This document shows positions 8,681 to 16,867 of a DNA stretch of 33,658 bases, one piece after another (the first letter of the stretch is position 1; the number at the start of each line of letters is the position of its first letter). Position numbers and translations under genes: made by a program. The DNA comes from QPIN01 sp964535875 (GTDB lineage: Bacteria; Pseudomonadota; Gammaproteobacteria; Methylococcales; Methylomonadaceae), in contig CAZHUE010000005.1 in assembly GCA_964535875.1 (NCBI GenBank), positions 1 to 33,658 on the forward strand, written 5' to 3'. The notes under the pieces are model-generated. The model was not told the origin of the DNA. It saw nothing but the letters and a program-made list of their open reading frames with translations, and made no database searches.

Positions 8681-9637
8681 CTACTGTTCTAACTGTTGAA
8701 TTCCATCAAGAAACCATTTTGACTGAAGACTATTTTTAAGCTTGATAAAATGCCACACCTCCCTCACTTGCTCCGCATGACCATGACTATCTTCTCTGAT
8801 AATCGCATCAAATAATACCACTGACTCTAACTCAGACCCAATTTCTCTAACACTCAATAATTCAGCACCTACCTGAAGAACATCGGTTTGATTAATTTTA
8901 TTTGATGCCTTTAACTGATTCTGTATATTTGCGAACACCTTATCTGTTGTTAATCCTCTAATTTCAGCTAGATCACGATTATCCCATGCTTTTTGTAAGT
9001 CCTTATAAGCCTCTCTTGCTCCCTCTAAAAAACTAGATTCATCAAAACCAGCCAGAATAAAATTCTCCTCTAAACCTGAATCACCTTGAAACCTTTTATT
9101 TGAATAAGAGGTTTGTTTATTTTCCTGTTTAAATAAAATATCTGTATCAAAATCAGCAGAACTTTGTTTTGATCCAGTTGAAAAAGACTGAACTTGAAGA
9201 TGAGCCTCATCTCCATAATTCTCTCTGCTATAGACTGCTTGATGTTTAGCTCTAGTCTTAGCGGCAAACAATTTGTATAATAAATAACCAATACCTGCAA
9301 AAAGTAAAATATCCATAAGGTTGATACCTTCAAAGGCACCTCCAAACAGCATTGAACCAAGCATACCACCCAAAGCTAAGCCACCTAGCATCCCCATAAA
9401 CCCACCTCGTCGGCTCATACCTTGCCTTACGGCCTGATTATGATTGTAAGCTTTTTGCTGACTGGCTGAACGTTTTGGAGTTGTGTTAGCAGAGCGACGA
9501 AAAGGCTTACTGTAAGAAGATTTGCCTCCAAATGAACCACCGGCACCAAAACGTCTTGCTTCAGCATCAGGCACACTCGACAATAATAATGCCAGGCTAA
9601 AGAGTACAGTAGTAAATAATCCTGTGTATTTTTTCAT
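8681..9637 (-). CDS. Tim44-like domain protein with signal sequence
   Basis: The 318-residue protein starts with a signal sequence ending in D-A-E-A near residue 27, then a Gly/Ser/Arg-rich low-complexity stretch, a hydrophobic Gly-rich region at about 80-125 that may span the membrane, and a C-terminal Tim44-like domain at about 200-316. The latter is marked by an A-x-x-A-Y-x-x-x-Q-x-A-W-D-N-R-D segment and R-E-V-W-H-F in the final strands. In bacteria this family is widespread but uncharacterised; the mitochondrial relative tethers Hsp70 to the import channel. It probably forms an operon with the downstream methyltransferase (9-base gap). Function is not assigned. Confidence 0.85.
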   Translation of the reverse strand: MKKYTGLFTTVLFSLALLLSSVPDAEARRFGAGGSFGGKSSYSKPFRRSANTTPKRSASQQKAYNHNQAVRQGMSRRGGFMGMLGGLALGGMLGSMLFGGAFEGINLMDILLFAGIGYLLYKLFAAKTRAKHQAVYSRENYGDEAHLQVQSFSTGSKQSSADFDTDILFKQENKQTSYSNKRFQGDSGLEENFILAGFDESSFLEGAREAYKDLQKAWDNRDLAEIRGLTTDKVFANIQNQLKASNKINQTDVLQVGAELLSVREIGSELESVVLFDAIIREDSHGHAEQVREVWHFIKLKNSLQSKWFLDGIQQLEQ

Positions 9638-9962
9638 AAGTTTTTCAAATAAGTAGCAATTGTTTTAAATAAAAACAAATCAGTGTTTTCTTATATTTGT
9701 AGTTACAATTATACTCCCTGCTACCCTCTCTACAGAAAGTTTTACGGGTATGCTCTCTTCAACCGCTAAATTGCTAATCATTTTACTAGCAATGCTAGAG
9801 CTAGTAGCCCCATTTACCCATGCTCATGCCAGTGAAGAATTATCTGAAAAGGGGCTTCATCCCTGGGTTAGAACATTTAACTGTCAATAACGACTCACCC
9901 GCTTTCTTGGCTTTAAACCATCCATTAGCTGAAGAATGTACTTTAATTTAGTTGGGGCAGCC

Positions 9963-10027
9963 ATTAACCTAGAAAAATCAGTCGGAACACGGATTCTAGC
10001 ACAAGCTGATCTTTCTAGGATTAAACA
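9963..10027 (+). repeat. Direct repeat, copy A (full length)
   Basis: This 65-base stretch starts ATTAACCTAGAAAAATCAGT and recurs at 10907-10949. Copy A contains two TTCTAG hexamers, 19 bases apart, and the sequence between them is missing in copy B. Copy A lies inside the broken secreted-protein gene and is open in its reading frame. Confidence 0.8.
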
Positions 10028-10281
10028 AAACAAGGTACTATCTGATACTGCCTTAGGTTTTTATTTACCTAAAGAAGCCTTTTCGCTTAATCTTATTTTT
10101 GAGCGTGTATCAAATGATAGAGACTATCCTCAGCAAAAATTCATCTGTATAGCCCACTATACCTACTGCCTTCACGCGCCCACCCCTATAGAAAACAAGC
10201 TTTAGTCAATCAAGCTACTTCCAACATAATCGTTCGCTTAATTATAAAATATTTCCAACAACGTATTTTAGTCAAGGTAAC

Positions 10282-10305
10282 CCACTATATTATTGCGAGT
10301 TACCT
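10282..10305 (-). repeat. Short dispersed repeat TTAGGYAAC, copy 1 (minus strand)
   Basis: The minus strand reads TAGGTAACTCGCAATAATA, closely matching the plus-strand copies at 21154 and 33604. On this copy the flanks also pair (AGGTAAC at 10275-10281 with GTTACCT at 10299-10305), giving a short hairpin. Confidence 0.55.
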
Positions 10306-10385
10306 AGAATATAAAACTCTGACATTAATTATTATTTTCCATTAAAATGTGGACTCTCTCACATCCTAATAAAAAGGACTATGTT

Positions 10386-10916
10386 ATGTCAGTTGAAACC
10401 AGGTTTTCAGAAGAAGAACAGTTATTATTAACAAACACTCCGTCACTCATTGGATCTGCTATGGCTTTTGCTGAAGGCAGTGGATTAGGTACTATCAAAG
10501 AATTATTTGCCAACGCTAAGACGTTTATTGGAGGCGCAAAAAGTTTTCCAGATAATGAAATTATTGTCGGCATTTTACCTAATCTTGAAGATAGAAAAGA
10601 AGCCATGGCAAAAGCAAAAGATTTTCGTGAAAAATCAATGGTTAGATTAAAAGAGCAAGGTATAGACTCTCACGAAAAACTACAGCAACAATTACTTGTC
10701 GATTGTAAAGCCGTTTCCTCTTTATTAAGCGAAAAAGCAACAGAAGCTGAAGCAAGTGAGTATAAAGAGTGGGCAATGTCTGTCGCTGAAAATGTGGCAA
10801 GAGCAGCCAAAGAAGGCGGTTTTCTTGGTATTGGCGGCGTAAGGGTAAGTGACGGTGAAAAATTGGTTTTTAATGATATTGCCGAAGCTCTAGGGACAAC
10901 TTCACAATTAACCTAG
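10386..10916 (+). CDS. Conserved-looking hypothetical protein, mostly helical
   Basis: The intact frame encodes 176 residues from the ATG at 10386, which has AAGGA seven bases upstream; an ATG at 10347 in the same frame lacks such a site. The product has no signal peptide. It starts with an acidic segment, has a Gly-rich, moderately hydrophobic stretch (G-S-A-M-A-F-A-E-G-S-G-L-G-T), then long charged helices, and ends with G-G-F-L-G-I-G-G-V-R-V-S-D-G-E-K, a pattern suggesting a small beta hairpin. I do not recognise the family. The stop codon TAG lies inside repeat copy B, so the present C-terminus may have been set by the duplication or recombination event. Confidence 0.75.
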   Translation: MSVETRFSEEEQLLLTNTPSLIGSAMAFAEGSGLGTIKELFANAKTFIGGAKSFPDNEIIVGILPNLEDRKEAMAKAKDFREKSMVRLKEQGIDSHEKLQQQLLVDCKAVSSLLSEKATEAEASEYKEWAMSVAENVARAAKEGGFLGIGGVRVSDGEKLVFNDIAEALGTTSQLT

Positions 10917-10949
10917 AAAAATCAGTTGGATCACGGTTTCTAGGATTAA
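10907..10949 (+). repeat. Direct repeat, copy B (internally deleted)
   Basis: It matches copy A at 9963 over ATTAACCTAGAAAAATCAGT and onward, but the 19 bases between two TTCTAG hexamers in copy A are gone, as expected from slippage or recombination between those hexamers. It supplies the last codons and the TAG stop of the upstream gene. Confidence 0.78.
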
Positions 10950-11073
10950 GCTAACCGTACGTCACTTAATATTCAGGAAGATTAATCCTCCTTCCTTTTT
11001 TCACTGAAGCATCAATATGGTATTGTATCCACCTATTTAATCGACGACATTATAATATTTAAGAAAAATTAAT

Positions 11074-11640
11074 ATGGGTATAAAAGCAGATAAATGGATA
11101 CGTAGAATGGCACAAGAAAAAGGAATGATCGAGCCTTTTGAAACAGGACAGATACGGGAATCAGCACAAGAAAGAATTATTTCTTACGGGACTTCCAGCT
11201 ATGGTTACGATGTCCGATGTGCTGATGAATTTAAGATTTTCACCAATATAAATTCTGCCATTGTTGATCCCAAAAACTTTTCTGATGAAAGCTTTGTTGA
11301 TATAAAATCTGATGTTTGCATAATCCCTCCCAATTCTTTTGCATTAGCCCGTACCGTTGAATATTTCCGCATACCTCGTGATGTTTTAACAATTTGCTTA
11401 GGCAAATCAACTTATGCTCGATGTGGAATTATTGTCAATGTCACGCCATTAGAACCAGAATGGGAAGGCCATGTTACTTTGGAGTTTTCCAACTCCACCC
11501 CGCTCCCTGCAAAAATTTATGCGAATGAAGGGGTTGCTCAAATGTTATTTTTTACTGGCGATGAGGTGTGCGAAACTTCTTATAAGGATAGAAAAGGAAA
11601 ATATCAAGGGCAACAAGGCGTAACTTTACCTAAAGCCTAA
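11074..11640 (+). CDS. dcd: dCTP deaminase
   Basis: Dcd deaminates dCTP to dUTP, feeding dTMP synthesis. The 188-residue product has the usual length and trimeric dUTPase-like fold. Visible signatures are S-S-Y-G-Y-D-V-R near 46-53, the G-K-S-T-Y-A-R-C-G motif near 110-118 that carries the catalytic Arg region, and E-G-H-V-T-L-E-F-S-N near 130-139, which includes the catalytic Glu. The C-terminal K-Y-Q-G-Q-Q-G-V-T motif closes over the nucleotide. It stands alone, with a non-coding stretch upstream containing the duplicated segment. The ATG start is clear, though no strong ribosome-binding site precedes it. Confidence 0.96.
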   Translation: MGIKADKWIRRMAQEKGMIEPFETGQIRESAQERIISYGTSSYGYDVRCADEFKIFTNINSAIVDPKNFSDESFVDIKSDVCIIPPNSFALARTVEYFRIPRDVLTICLGKSTYARCGIIVNVTPLEPEWEGHVTLEFSNSTPLPAKIYANEGVAQMLFFTGDEVCETSYKDRKGKYQGQQGVTLPKA

Positions 11641-11668
11641 TAAGAAACATATAAATTGTGGAATGCCC

Positions 11669-11941
11669 TTAATGTAGCTTACTATTTTTTACAAACAAAG
11701 GCTCAGGCACTATTGTAGGAGGAATCTGCACAAAAAACCCTTTTTCTTTCAAGCTAGCCAGAACTTTATTTATATCTTCTCTGGCTAATTTTTGACCTGC
11801 TCTTAATTCTAAATCCATAACAAATTCTACCTTACCAAAACTTTTTAACAAGGTATCAGGAACCTTAGAAAAATCGTCTTTTTTCTCAAGATATAAATAA
11901 AGCTCAGACTTTTTAAGGCTTTTATAAATAAAACATTGCAT
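11669..11941 (-). CDS. YcgL-domain protein
   Basis: The 90-residue product matches the small YcgL (UPF0745) family over its whole length: C-x-I-Y-K-S at residues 3-8, Y-L-Y-L at 16-19, then D-F-S-K-V-P-D-x-L-L and the Gly-rich F-G-K-V-E-F-V-M-D-L, and G-F-F-V-Q-I-P-P near the end. The family is conserved in gammaproteobacteria and often linked to cell-division loci, but has no firm biochemical role. It is convergent with dcd and divergent from the CPBP protease, with 49 bases between the two start codons. Confidence 0.85.
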   Translation of the reverse strand: MQCFIYKSLKKSELYLYLEKKDDFSKVPDTLLKSFGKVEFVMDLELRAGQKLAREDINKVLASLKEKGFFVQIPPTIVPEPLFVKNSKLH

Positions 11942-11990
11942 TACAATACTCTCTTATCTTTATATTCAGACTATTTTATACGCTTCCCCC

Positions 11991-12584
11991 ATGGAAAACA
12001 CGCCCATTAAGCCAGAAAATTTTTTTAAAACTGCCTGCTATTTTGAAAGTGCTCTGATATTAGTTGCAATTGTTTTGGGCTGGATCGCGAATATTGATCC
12101 ATTTGAAAATATTCATTTTTCAGAAGATGCTGTACTTTATGGTTTTTTCGGAACTATTCCCCTATATCTTATTTTTATAGCTATGGAGCGTATGCCATAT
12201 GACTCTATCCAAAAAATAAGGCAGATTTTAATTGAAACGATAGGGGCAAGTCTGAATAAACAAAATTGGGCCGATTTATTTATATTGGCCGCAATTGCTG
12301 GTATTTCAGAAGAAATTTTATTCCGTGGTGTCATTCAGCCATGGATGGAAGATTCATGGGGAATGAATCTTGGTTTAATCGTTAGTAGTCTTTTGTTTGG
12401 CTTAATTCATGCTGTAACGCCTTTATACGCCGTTCTTGCAACAGTTATCAGCATTTATCTTGGTTTATCTTTAGATTATGGTGGCGAACGAAATTTGTTA
12501 ACACCTATTGTCATTCATGCCCTTTATGATTTTTTAGCGTTTCTTGCGATATTAAAATCTTATCGCGCCAAATATAACCAATAA
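11991..12584 (+). CDS. CPBP-family intramembrane metalloprotease
   Basis: This 197-residue polytopic membrane protein carries the CPBP (CAAX protease and bacteriocin-processing) signatures: E-E-I-L-F-R-G near residues 106-112, the first His in L-I-H-A near 139-142, and H-A-L-Y-D-F near 180-185. These form the glutamate/histidine metal site of Rce1-like proteases. About five hydrophobic segments are visible. Bacterial members process peptides or act in immunity or membrane regulation; the substrate is not indicated here. It is followed after 16 bases by a small membrane protein gene, probably co-transcribed. Confidence 0.88.
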   Translation: MENTPIKPENFFKTACYFESALILVAIVLGWIANIDPFENIHFSEDAVLYGFFGTIPLYLIFIAMERMPYDSIQKIRQILIETIGASLNKQNWADLFILAAIAGISEEILFRGVIQPWMEDSWGMNLGLIVSSLLFGLIHAVTPLYAVLATVISIYLGLSLDYGGERNLLTPIVIHALYDFLAFLAILKSYRAKYNQ

Positions 12585-12600
12585 AGTTAAGGGCATCAAA

Positions 12601-13074
12601 ATGTCAAACTATAAAACCAAACCCAATGACTTAACACCTCATTGGGTGTTTTTTAGTGTCTTTTTATGTACGATTATTATCATAAATATCGCTTGCCATA
12701 CTGTAGTTTCTGAAATACAAGTTAGCATGGATGAAGAACGGCGTATTTTTATAAGAACTATTTTTTATATTATTTCACTTATATTATTCCCATTAGCTAA
12801 TTTAATGAGACATATCCTACTCAGACTAAATCAAACTATGCCTGGAAATAACTCAGCCAAAAACCGTTATTTTATGACAACAGTTATTACTCTATCAATG
12901 GTAGAAATTGTGGTTTTTTTTGGTCTAATAATGTTTATTTTAGGTGATGGTTACAACACTCTGTATATATTCACTGCTCTCGCCTTTCTAGGCATTTTTT
13001 TACATCGCCCAAAAAAACTGGAATACAATCAAATTGTTGATGCCTTGAAAATAAAACAGTTACAAAATCCGTAA
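12601..13074 (+). CDS. Hypothetical four-helix membrane protein
   Basis: The 157-residue product has four hydrophobic segments, at about 15-34, 49-68, 92-113 and 118-136, and a short charged C-terminal tail. There are no recognisable catalytic motifs, and I cannot place the family. The ATG is preceded by AAGGGC about nine bases upstream, a fair ribosome-binding site. It lies directly behind the CPBP protease gene on the same strand and ends three bases before the convergent OsmC-family gene. It could be a partner or substrate of the protease, but only proximity suggests this. Confidence 0.75.
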   Translation: MSNYKTKPNDLTPHWVFFSVFLCTIIIINIACHTVVSEIQVSMDEERRIFIRTIFYIISLILFPLANLMRHILLRLNQTMPGNNSAKNRYFMTTVITLSMVEIVVFFGLIMFILGDGYNTLYIFTALAFLGIFLHRPKKLEYNQIVDALKIKQLQNP

Positions 13075-13076
13075 TT

Positions 13077-13496
13077 TCACTCTATATTAATGACTTCAAA
13101 ATCATGAGTTATATCAACAGATTTTCCCAACATAATAGAAGCCGAACAATATTTTTCAGCAGAAAGCCTGACTGCTCTTTCAACAATTGAACTCTTTAAC
13201 TGTTTACCGGTTATTTTAAAGTGCAAATGAATCTTACTAAACACACTTGGAACAGAATCAACCCGTTCGGCTGTTAATTCTACAACACAATCAAGCACTT
13301 CATGCCGTCCTTTTTGCAAAATATCCATTACATCAAATGAAGAACATCCACCGACACCTAATAAAATCATTTCCATAGGTCGTACGCCAATGTTACGCCC
13401 ACCATGTTCTGGAGGGCCATCCATCACAACCGAATGCCCACTTCCACTTTCACCTAAAAATGCTCTATCACCAACCCATTGAACCTTTGCTCTCAT
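13077..13496 (-). CDS. OsmC-family protein (YhfA-like)
   Basis: The 139-residue protein has the OsmC/Ohr fold. One conserved Cys is in G-G-C-S-S-F-D near residue 51, and the second is in K-Y-C-S-A-S near 117. These are the two redox-active positions of OsmC/Ohr peroxidases. R-P-M-E-M-I-L-L-G and the V-S-K-x-x-L-H-F-K-I-like segment are typical of the YhfA branch. The branch is often found divergent from crp (as yhfA-crp in E. coli), and the same arrangement occurs here. Substrate is not known for this branch. The intergenic region with crp has no CRP-type palindrome I can support. Confidence 0.9.
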   Translation of the reverse strand: MRAKVQWVGDRAFLGESGSGHSVVMDGPPEHGGRNIGVRPMEMILLGVGGCSSFDVMDILQKGRHEVLDCVVELTAERVDSVPSVFSKIHLHFKITGKQLKSSIVERAVRLSAEKYCSASIMLGKSVDITHDFEVINIE

Positions 13497-13616
13497 TTTT
13501 TATTCTCTAATTAAATAAATGGCCTATAATTTTACAATGAGAATGTAGATTAAATTGATTTTTTATCATAAATCCTGCACTGTACACTTAATATCTTTTA
13601 TGTGAAACTAGGTATC

Positions 13617-14270
13617 ATGACATTAATTACACCAAGCAATATCCCGGAAGAAGCTTTAAATGCTTTTTTACATCTTTGCCATACTAAAGCATACCCTGCA
13701 AAAACTACTGTTGTTCGCCCCGGTGACCAAGGAGATAAATTATTATTTATTGTTGAAGGTTCTGTGAGTGTCAGTGTAAATGATGAGGATGGACATGAAT
13801 TGATTTTGGCTTATCTAAATAAAAATGATTTTATTGGTGACATTGGCGTCTTCAAAGGAGCGGAGGTCAGAAATGTTACAGTAAAGTCTAGAACCCGCTG
13901 TCAATTTGCTGAAATTACATACGAAAGATTTAAACATGCTTTAAAAAATGAATTAAAGGAATATGCCACAGATATTCTATTTATGCTCGGCGAACACCTA
14001 TCAACACGATTATTAGTAACCAGCCGTAAATATCGTAATCTTGCCTTTATGGATGTTGAAGGTCGCATTGCTCATACATTATTAGAATTATGCAAAGAAC
14101 CCGATGCTATTACACATCCTGATGGTATGCAATTGAGCATTACTCGACAAGAAATAGGCCGTATTGTTGGTTGTTCAAGAGAAATGGCGGGAAGAGTTCT
14201 TAAAGAACTAGCTGAAAAAAAATTAATATCAGCCCATGGAAAAACCATCGTAGTATTTGGAACACGTTAA
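13617..14270 (+). CDS. crp: Crp/Clp-type cyclic-nucleotide-responsive transcription regulator
   Basis: The protein has a cyclic-nucleotide-binding beta roll (about 10-120), a dimerisation helix, and a winged helix at about 145-217. The recognition helix C-S-R-E-M-A-G-R-V-L-K keeps the Arg, Glu and Arg that read TGTGA in E. coli CRP, and V-T-S keeps the Thr-Ser that touch cAMP across the dimer. In the phosphate-binding loop, however, the E. coli Glu72 is Asp (G-D-I-G) and the Ser after Arg82 is Asn (V-R-N). Recognition-helix wording and the shortened loop resemble Xanthomonas Clp, a c-di-GMP-responsive relative. I chose ATG 13617 (AGG four bases upstream); a GTG at 13602 would add five residues. 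Neighbour: divergent OsmC gene. Confidence 0.88.
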   Translation: MTLITPSNIPEEALNAFLHLCHTKAYPAKTTVVRPGDQGDKLLFIVEGSVSVSVNDEDGHELILAYLNKNDFIGDIGVFKGAEVRNVTVKSRTRCQFAEITYERFKHALKNELKEYATDILFMLGEHLSTRLLVTSRKYRNLAFMDVEGRIAHTLLELCKEPDAITHPDGMQLSITRQEIGRIVGCSREMAGRVLKELAEKKLISAHGKTIVVFGTR

Positions 14271-14294
14271 AACCCTCCCGCATCCTCGGCTACC

Positions 14295-15314
14295 ATGCGT
14301 AATATCCTCGTAGTCTTTACAGGGGGTACGATAGGGTCTACAACATCGAATAATACGATTAACACAAATGATAAACAATGCTATAAATTATTAGATTTAT
14401 TTAAGCAATCATATCCCAATTCAGATAGTCTGAATTTTAAAACCATTCAGACTATTCAGCTTTTAAGTGAAAACCTGTTCCCTTCTATTTGGGAAGCATT
14501 AATTAAAGCGATTGAAGCAGAAAATATCTCAAATTTTGATGGTATTATTGTTACTCATGGCACTGATACTCTAGCCTTTACCGCATCTGCATTCAGTTTT
14601 TATTTTCATTCGATTAACATCCCTCTGCTCTTGGTTTCCAGCGACTACCCTCTTGATCACCCTCAAGCCAATGGTCTAATAAATTTCAACTGTGCTGTGG
14701 AGTTTATTAAGCAAAGAGATGAATCCGGAGTTTTTGTACCGTATCAAAACCAAATTTCAACAACAGAGTTACACTTAGGCACGCGCATTGCGTCTTGCCT
14801 ACAACTCAGTGGTAATTTTATCAGCGTTCAGTCTAAAGCTTATTTACGTTTTAAAGATAATTTCTTTCAGCAACAATATTCAATTGAATCCACTAAAAAT
14901 AAACCAAAGCATCTAAAACCAACATTTTCTTCTCGTATTCTACTAATCAAACCGTACCCGGGCCTGAACTATTCACATTTCTTACTAGATCAAGTAGATG
15001 TAATTCTTCATGATCTCTATCATTCAGGTACAGCTTGTTCAACTACCGACTGGGGTGAAAATTATTCTTTGGTTCAGTTCATAAAAAAATGTCATCTTAT
15101 GAAGTTACCTTTATACATGGCACCTGCTATTAAAACCAAAAATGTCTATGATAGCACCCAATCATTACTTGAGCATGGTGCCAAAATGATTTGGAATATG
15201 TCTTTAGAGTCAGCCTATGCAAAACTATCTCTGGCTTATGGTAATTTTAATAACCCTGATTTAATTGATCAGTTTTTAGAACAAAATATTGCTTTTGAGT
15301 ACATAGAAACCTAA
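14295..15314 (+). CDS. Asparaginase-like amidohydrolase
   Basis: The 339-residue protein has the two catalytic motifs of the bacterial asparaginase/glutaminase family: F-T-G-G-T-I-G-S at 8-15, with nucleophile Thr12, and V-T-H-G-T-D-T at 86-92, with the Thr-Asp pair at 90-91. The rest fits the two-domain fold (A-N-G near 128 and the C-terminal Y-H-S-G-T-A motif near 241-246). No signal peptide is present, suggesting a cytoplasmic, type I-like enzyme. The N-terminal flexible-loop Tyr is not obvious, so substrate preference for Asn is not certain. The gene begins 24 bases after the crp-like stop and may be read from the same transcript. Confidence 0.82.
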   Translation: MRNILVVFTGGTIGSTTSNNTINTNDKQCYKLLDLFKQSYPNSDSLNFKTIQTIQLLSENLFPSIWEALIKAIEAENISNFDGIIVTHGTDTLAFTASAFSFYFHSINIPLLLVSSDYPLDHPQANGLINFNCAVEFIKQRDESGVFVPYQNQISTTELHLGTRIASCLQLSGNFISVQSKAYLRFKDNFFQQQYSIESTKNKPKHLKPTFSSRILLIKPYPGLNYSHFLLDQVDVILHDLYHSGTACSTTDWGENYSLVQFIKKCHLMKLPLYMAPAIKTKNVYDSTQSLLEHGAKMIWNMSLESAYAKLSLAYGNFNNPDLIDQFLEQNIAFEYIET

Positions 15315-15394
15315 AAAGTCAGTCGGCTACAGAGGAAATTGCAACCCAGAGTTGGCTAAACACTTCCTCACCAAGTAAAATTGGACAAGCTACT

Positions 15395-16486
15395 CTATGA
15401 ATTTTGAATCACAATATTAGGGAATTTACTACTATAATCCTTTCCTTTTAATGCTAACCTAGCAGCCATTTTCCTGGCAATGGACTTATATTCTTCGGTT
15501 ACTCTGGAATCTGGATCAGCGATTACTGTTGGTTTTCCAGAATCTGCAAATTTTCGAATATTAATATCCAATGGTAATGAGCCAAGCAGGTCAATATTAT
15601 TTTTTTCAGCCATTGCCACCCCTCCACCTGAACCAAAAATAGCCTCTTCATGACCACAATTACTACAAATATGTGTACTCATGTTTTCCACTATTCCCAG
15701 CACAGGAACATTGACCTTATTAAACATACCTAACCCACGTTGGGCATCAATTAAAGCAATGTCTTGAGGCGTTGTCACTATAATAGCTCCACTAACTGGA
15801 ATCTGTTGCGACAATGTTAATTGAATATCACCTGTTCCGGGCGGCAAATCAACAATCATATAATCAACATCATCCCATTTCGTATCATTTAGTAACTGCT
15901 GCAAAGCATTTGTTACCATAGGTCCACGCCAAATCATAGGCTGATCTTCTTCTATCAAATACCCAATAGAAATAGTCTGTAGGCCATATGCTATTTTAGG
16001 TAGCATTGTCTTTCCATCTTCACTCTCAGGGTATCCTGATAGATTCAACATCTTTGGAATACTTGGACCATAAATATCAGCATCAAGAATTGCTATATTA
16101 GCCCCTTCAGCTGCAAGTGCAAGAGCTAAATTTACAGAGGTAGTTGATTTTCCAACACCTCCCTTTCCTGAAGCGACTGCAATAATATTTTTCACATCAG
16201 GCAATACTTGTAAAGATTGCTGAACAGCATGAGAAGTAATATTTACAGTTACTTCTACTGAAACCTTTTCAACGCCTGATAATTCCAGTAATTTTTTCTC
16301 AATTGCTGTTTTTATTTCCAACAGATAACTTTTAGCAGGGTAGCCCAATTCAATACTTACATTGATATCAGCGTTTTCAACACTGATTTTTTTAACAGAC
16401 TTTGCAGAAACTAAATCCGTCTCAACATTTGGATCAATAAAAGACTTAAGCAGATTTTCCACATCCGCTTCAGTAATGTTTGTCAT
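15395..16486 (-). CDS. apbC: Iron-sulfur carrier ATPase, Mrp/ApbC family
   Basis: This Mrp/NBP35-family protein carries and transfers Fe-S clusters. Residues 1-90 form the MIP18/DUF59 domain. The P-loop A-S-G-K-G-G-V-G-K-S lies at 105-114, with the deviant-Walker Lys of this family (K108), and D-A-D-I-Y-G-P-S near 139-146 and D-L-P-P-G-T-G-D near 208-215 follow. The cluster ligands C-S-N-C are near 270. The length, 363 residues, is normal. It is transcribed alone on the minus strand, convergent with the asparaginase-like gene. In E. coli mrp is divergent from metG; here the divergent neighbour is a histidine kinase gene. Confidence 0.95.
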   Translation of the reverse strand: MTNITEADVENLLKSFIDPNVETDLVSAKSVKKISVENADINVSIELGYPAKSYLLEIKTAIEKKLLELSGVEKVSVEVTVNITSHAVQQSLQVLPDVKNIIAVASGKGGVGKSTTSVNLALALAAEGANIAILDADIYGPSIPKMLNLSGYPESEDGKTMLPKIAYGLQTISIGYLIEEDQPMIWRGPMVTNALQQLLNDTKWDDVDYMIVDLPPGTGDIQLTLSQQIPVSGAIIVTTPQDIALIDAQRGLGMFNKVNVPVLGIVENMSTHICSNCGHEEAIFGSGGGVAMAEKNNIDLLGSLPLDINIRKFADSGKPTVIADPDSRVTEEYKSIARKMAARLALKGKDYSSKFPNIVIQNS

Positions 16487-16867
16487 AAAAAGACTCCGAT
16501 AGATAAATAATAACCTAGTGTTTTACTCAGAATATAATGTGGCATTGTTTCCTGTCAAGAACTCTATTGGTCTTTCCCACTTTTAGTAGGCTAAAGTCAA
16601 TCATAACAATAACAGTTACAGAGTGTACTTCTCTCTTCAACAGAGCACTTTGAATATTCAACTCAGACACATGAATAGACTTGAGCGTTTTTGCTCAAAC
16701 ACCACTCTTTCAATTTGTTTGATAAACCTTTGCTATCTCAATAGCTTAAAAAATACTACAAAACCCAGGAAATACTATTGTTCATTTGCTGCCAAGAATG
16801 TTATAAAACTACGCTAAAGCACTAAAGTATACAGTTCCAAACTTTTTATTCGCTAACAGCATTGTTT
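16487..16867. other. Intergenic region between apbC and glrK, no gene seen
   Basis: These 381 bases separate two divergent genes and should hold both promoters. A 64-residue frame at 16623-16817 lacks a ribosome-binding site and protein-like composition. In enterobacteria the sRNA gene glmY sits upstream of glrK; I looked for a GG-N10-GC sigma-54 promoter and a TGTC-N10-GACA site here and found none. I see nothing else. Confidence 0.6.

Larger units (their letters stand above)
9750..10345 (+). pseudogene. Frame-broken gene for a small secreted protein
   Basis: An ATG at 9750 opens a convincing signal peptide (hydrophobic core, then A-H-A near residue 27), but the frame stops at 9890. Reading shifts by one base at the GGGG run (9851-9854) into G-F-I-P-G-L-E-H, continues to about 9947, then shifts back to the first frame at V-G-A-A-I-N-L-E-K and runs to 10205. 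A further shift near 10136 would extend an open frame to 10345. Two compensating shifts, plus a likely third, suggest a decayed or mis-assembled coding sequence rather than noise. I do not recognise the protein family. Part of it (9963-10027) is repeated at 10907-10950. The 3' part overlaps a dispersed short repeat, so coding there is doubtful. Confidence 0.5.

Noticed and set aside
16530..16560. TGGCATTGTTTCCTG as a possible sigma-54 promoter before glrK
   Set aside because: The -12 element is TG instead of the required GC at 10-base spacing, and no GlrR-type site is nearby.
16623..16817. 64-residue frame between apbC and glrK
   Set aside because: It has no ribosome-binding site, Cys- and Ser-rich random-looking sequence, and no family resemblance.
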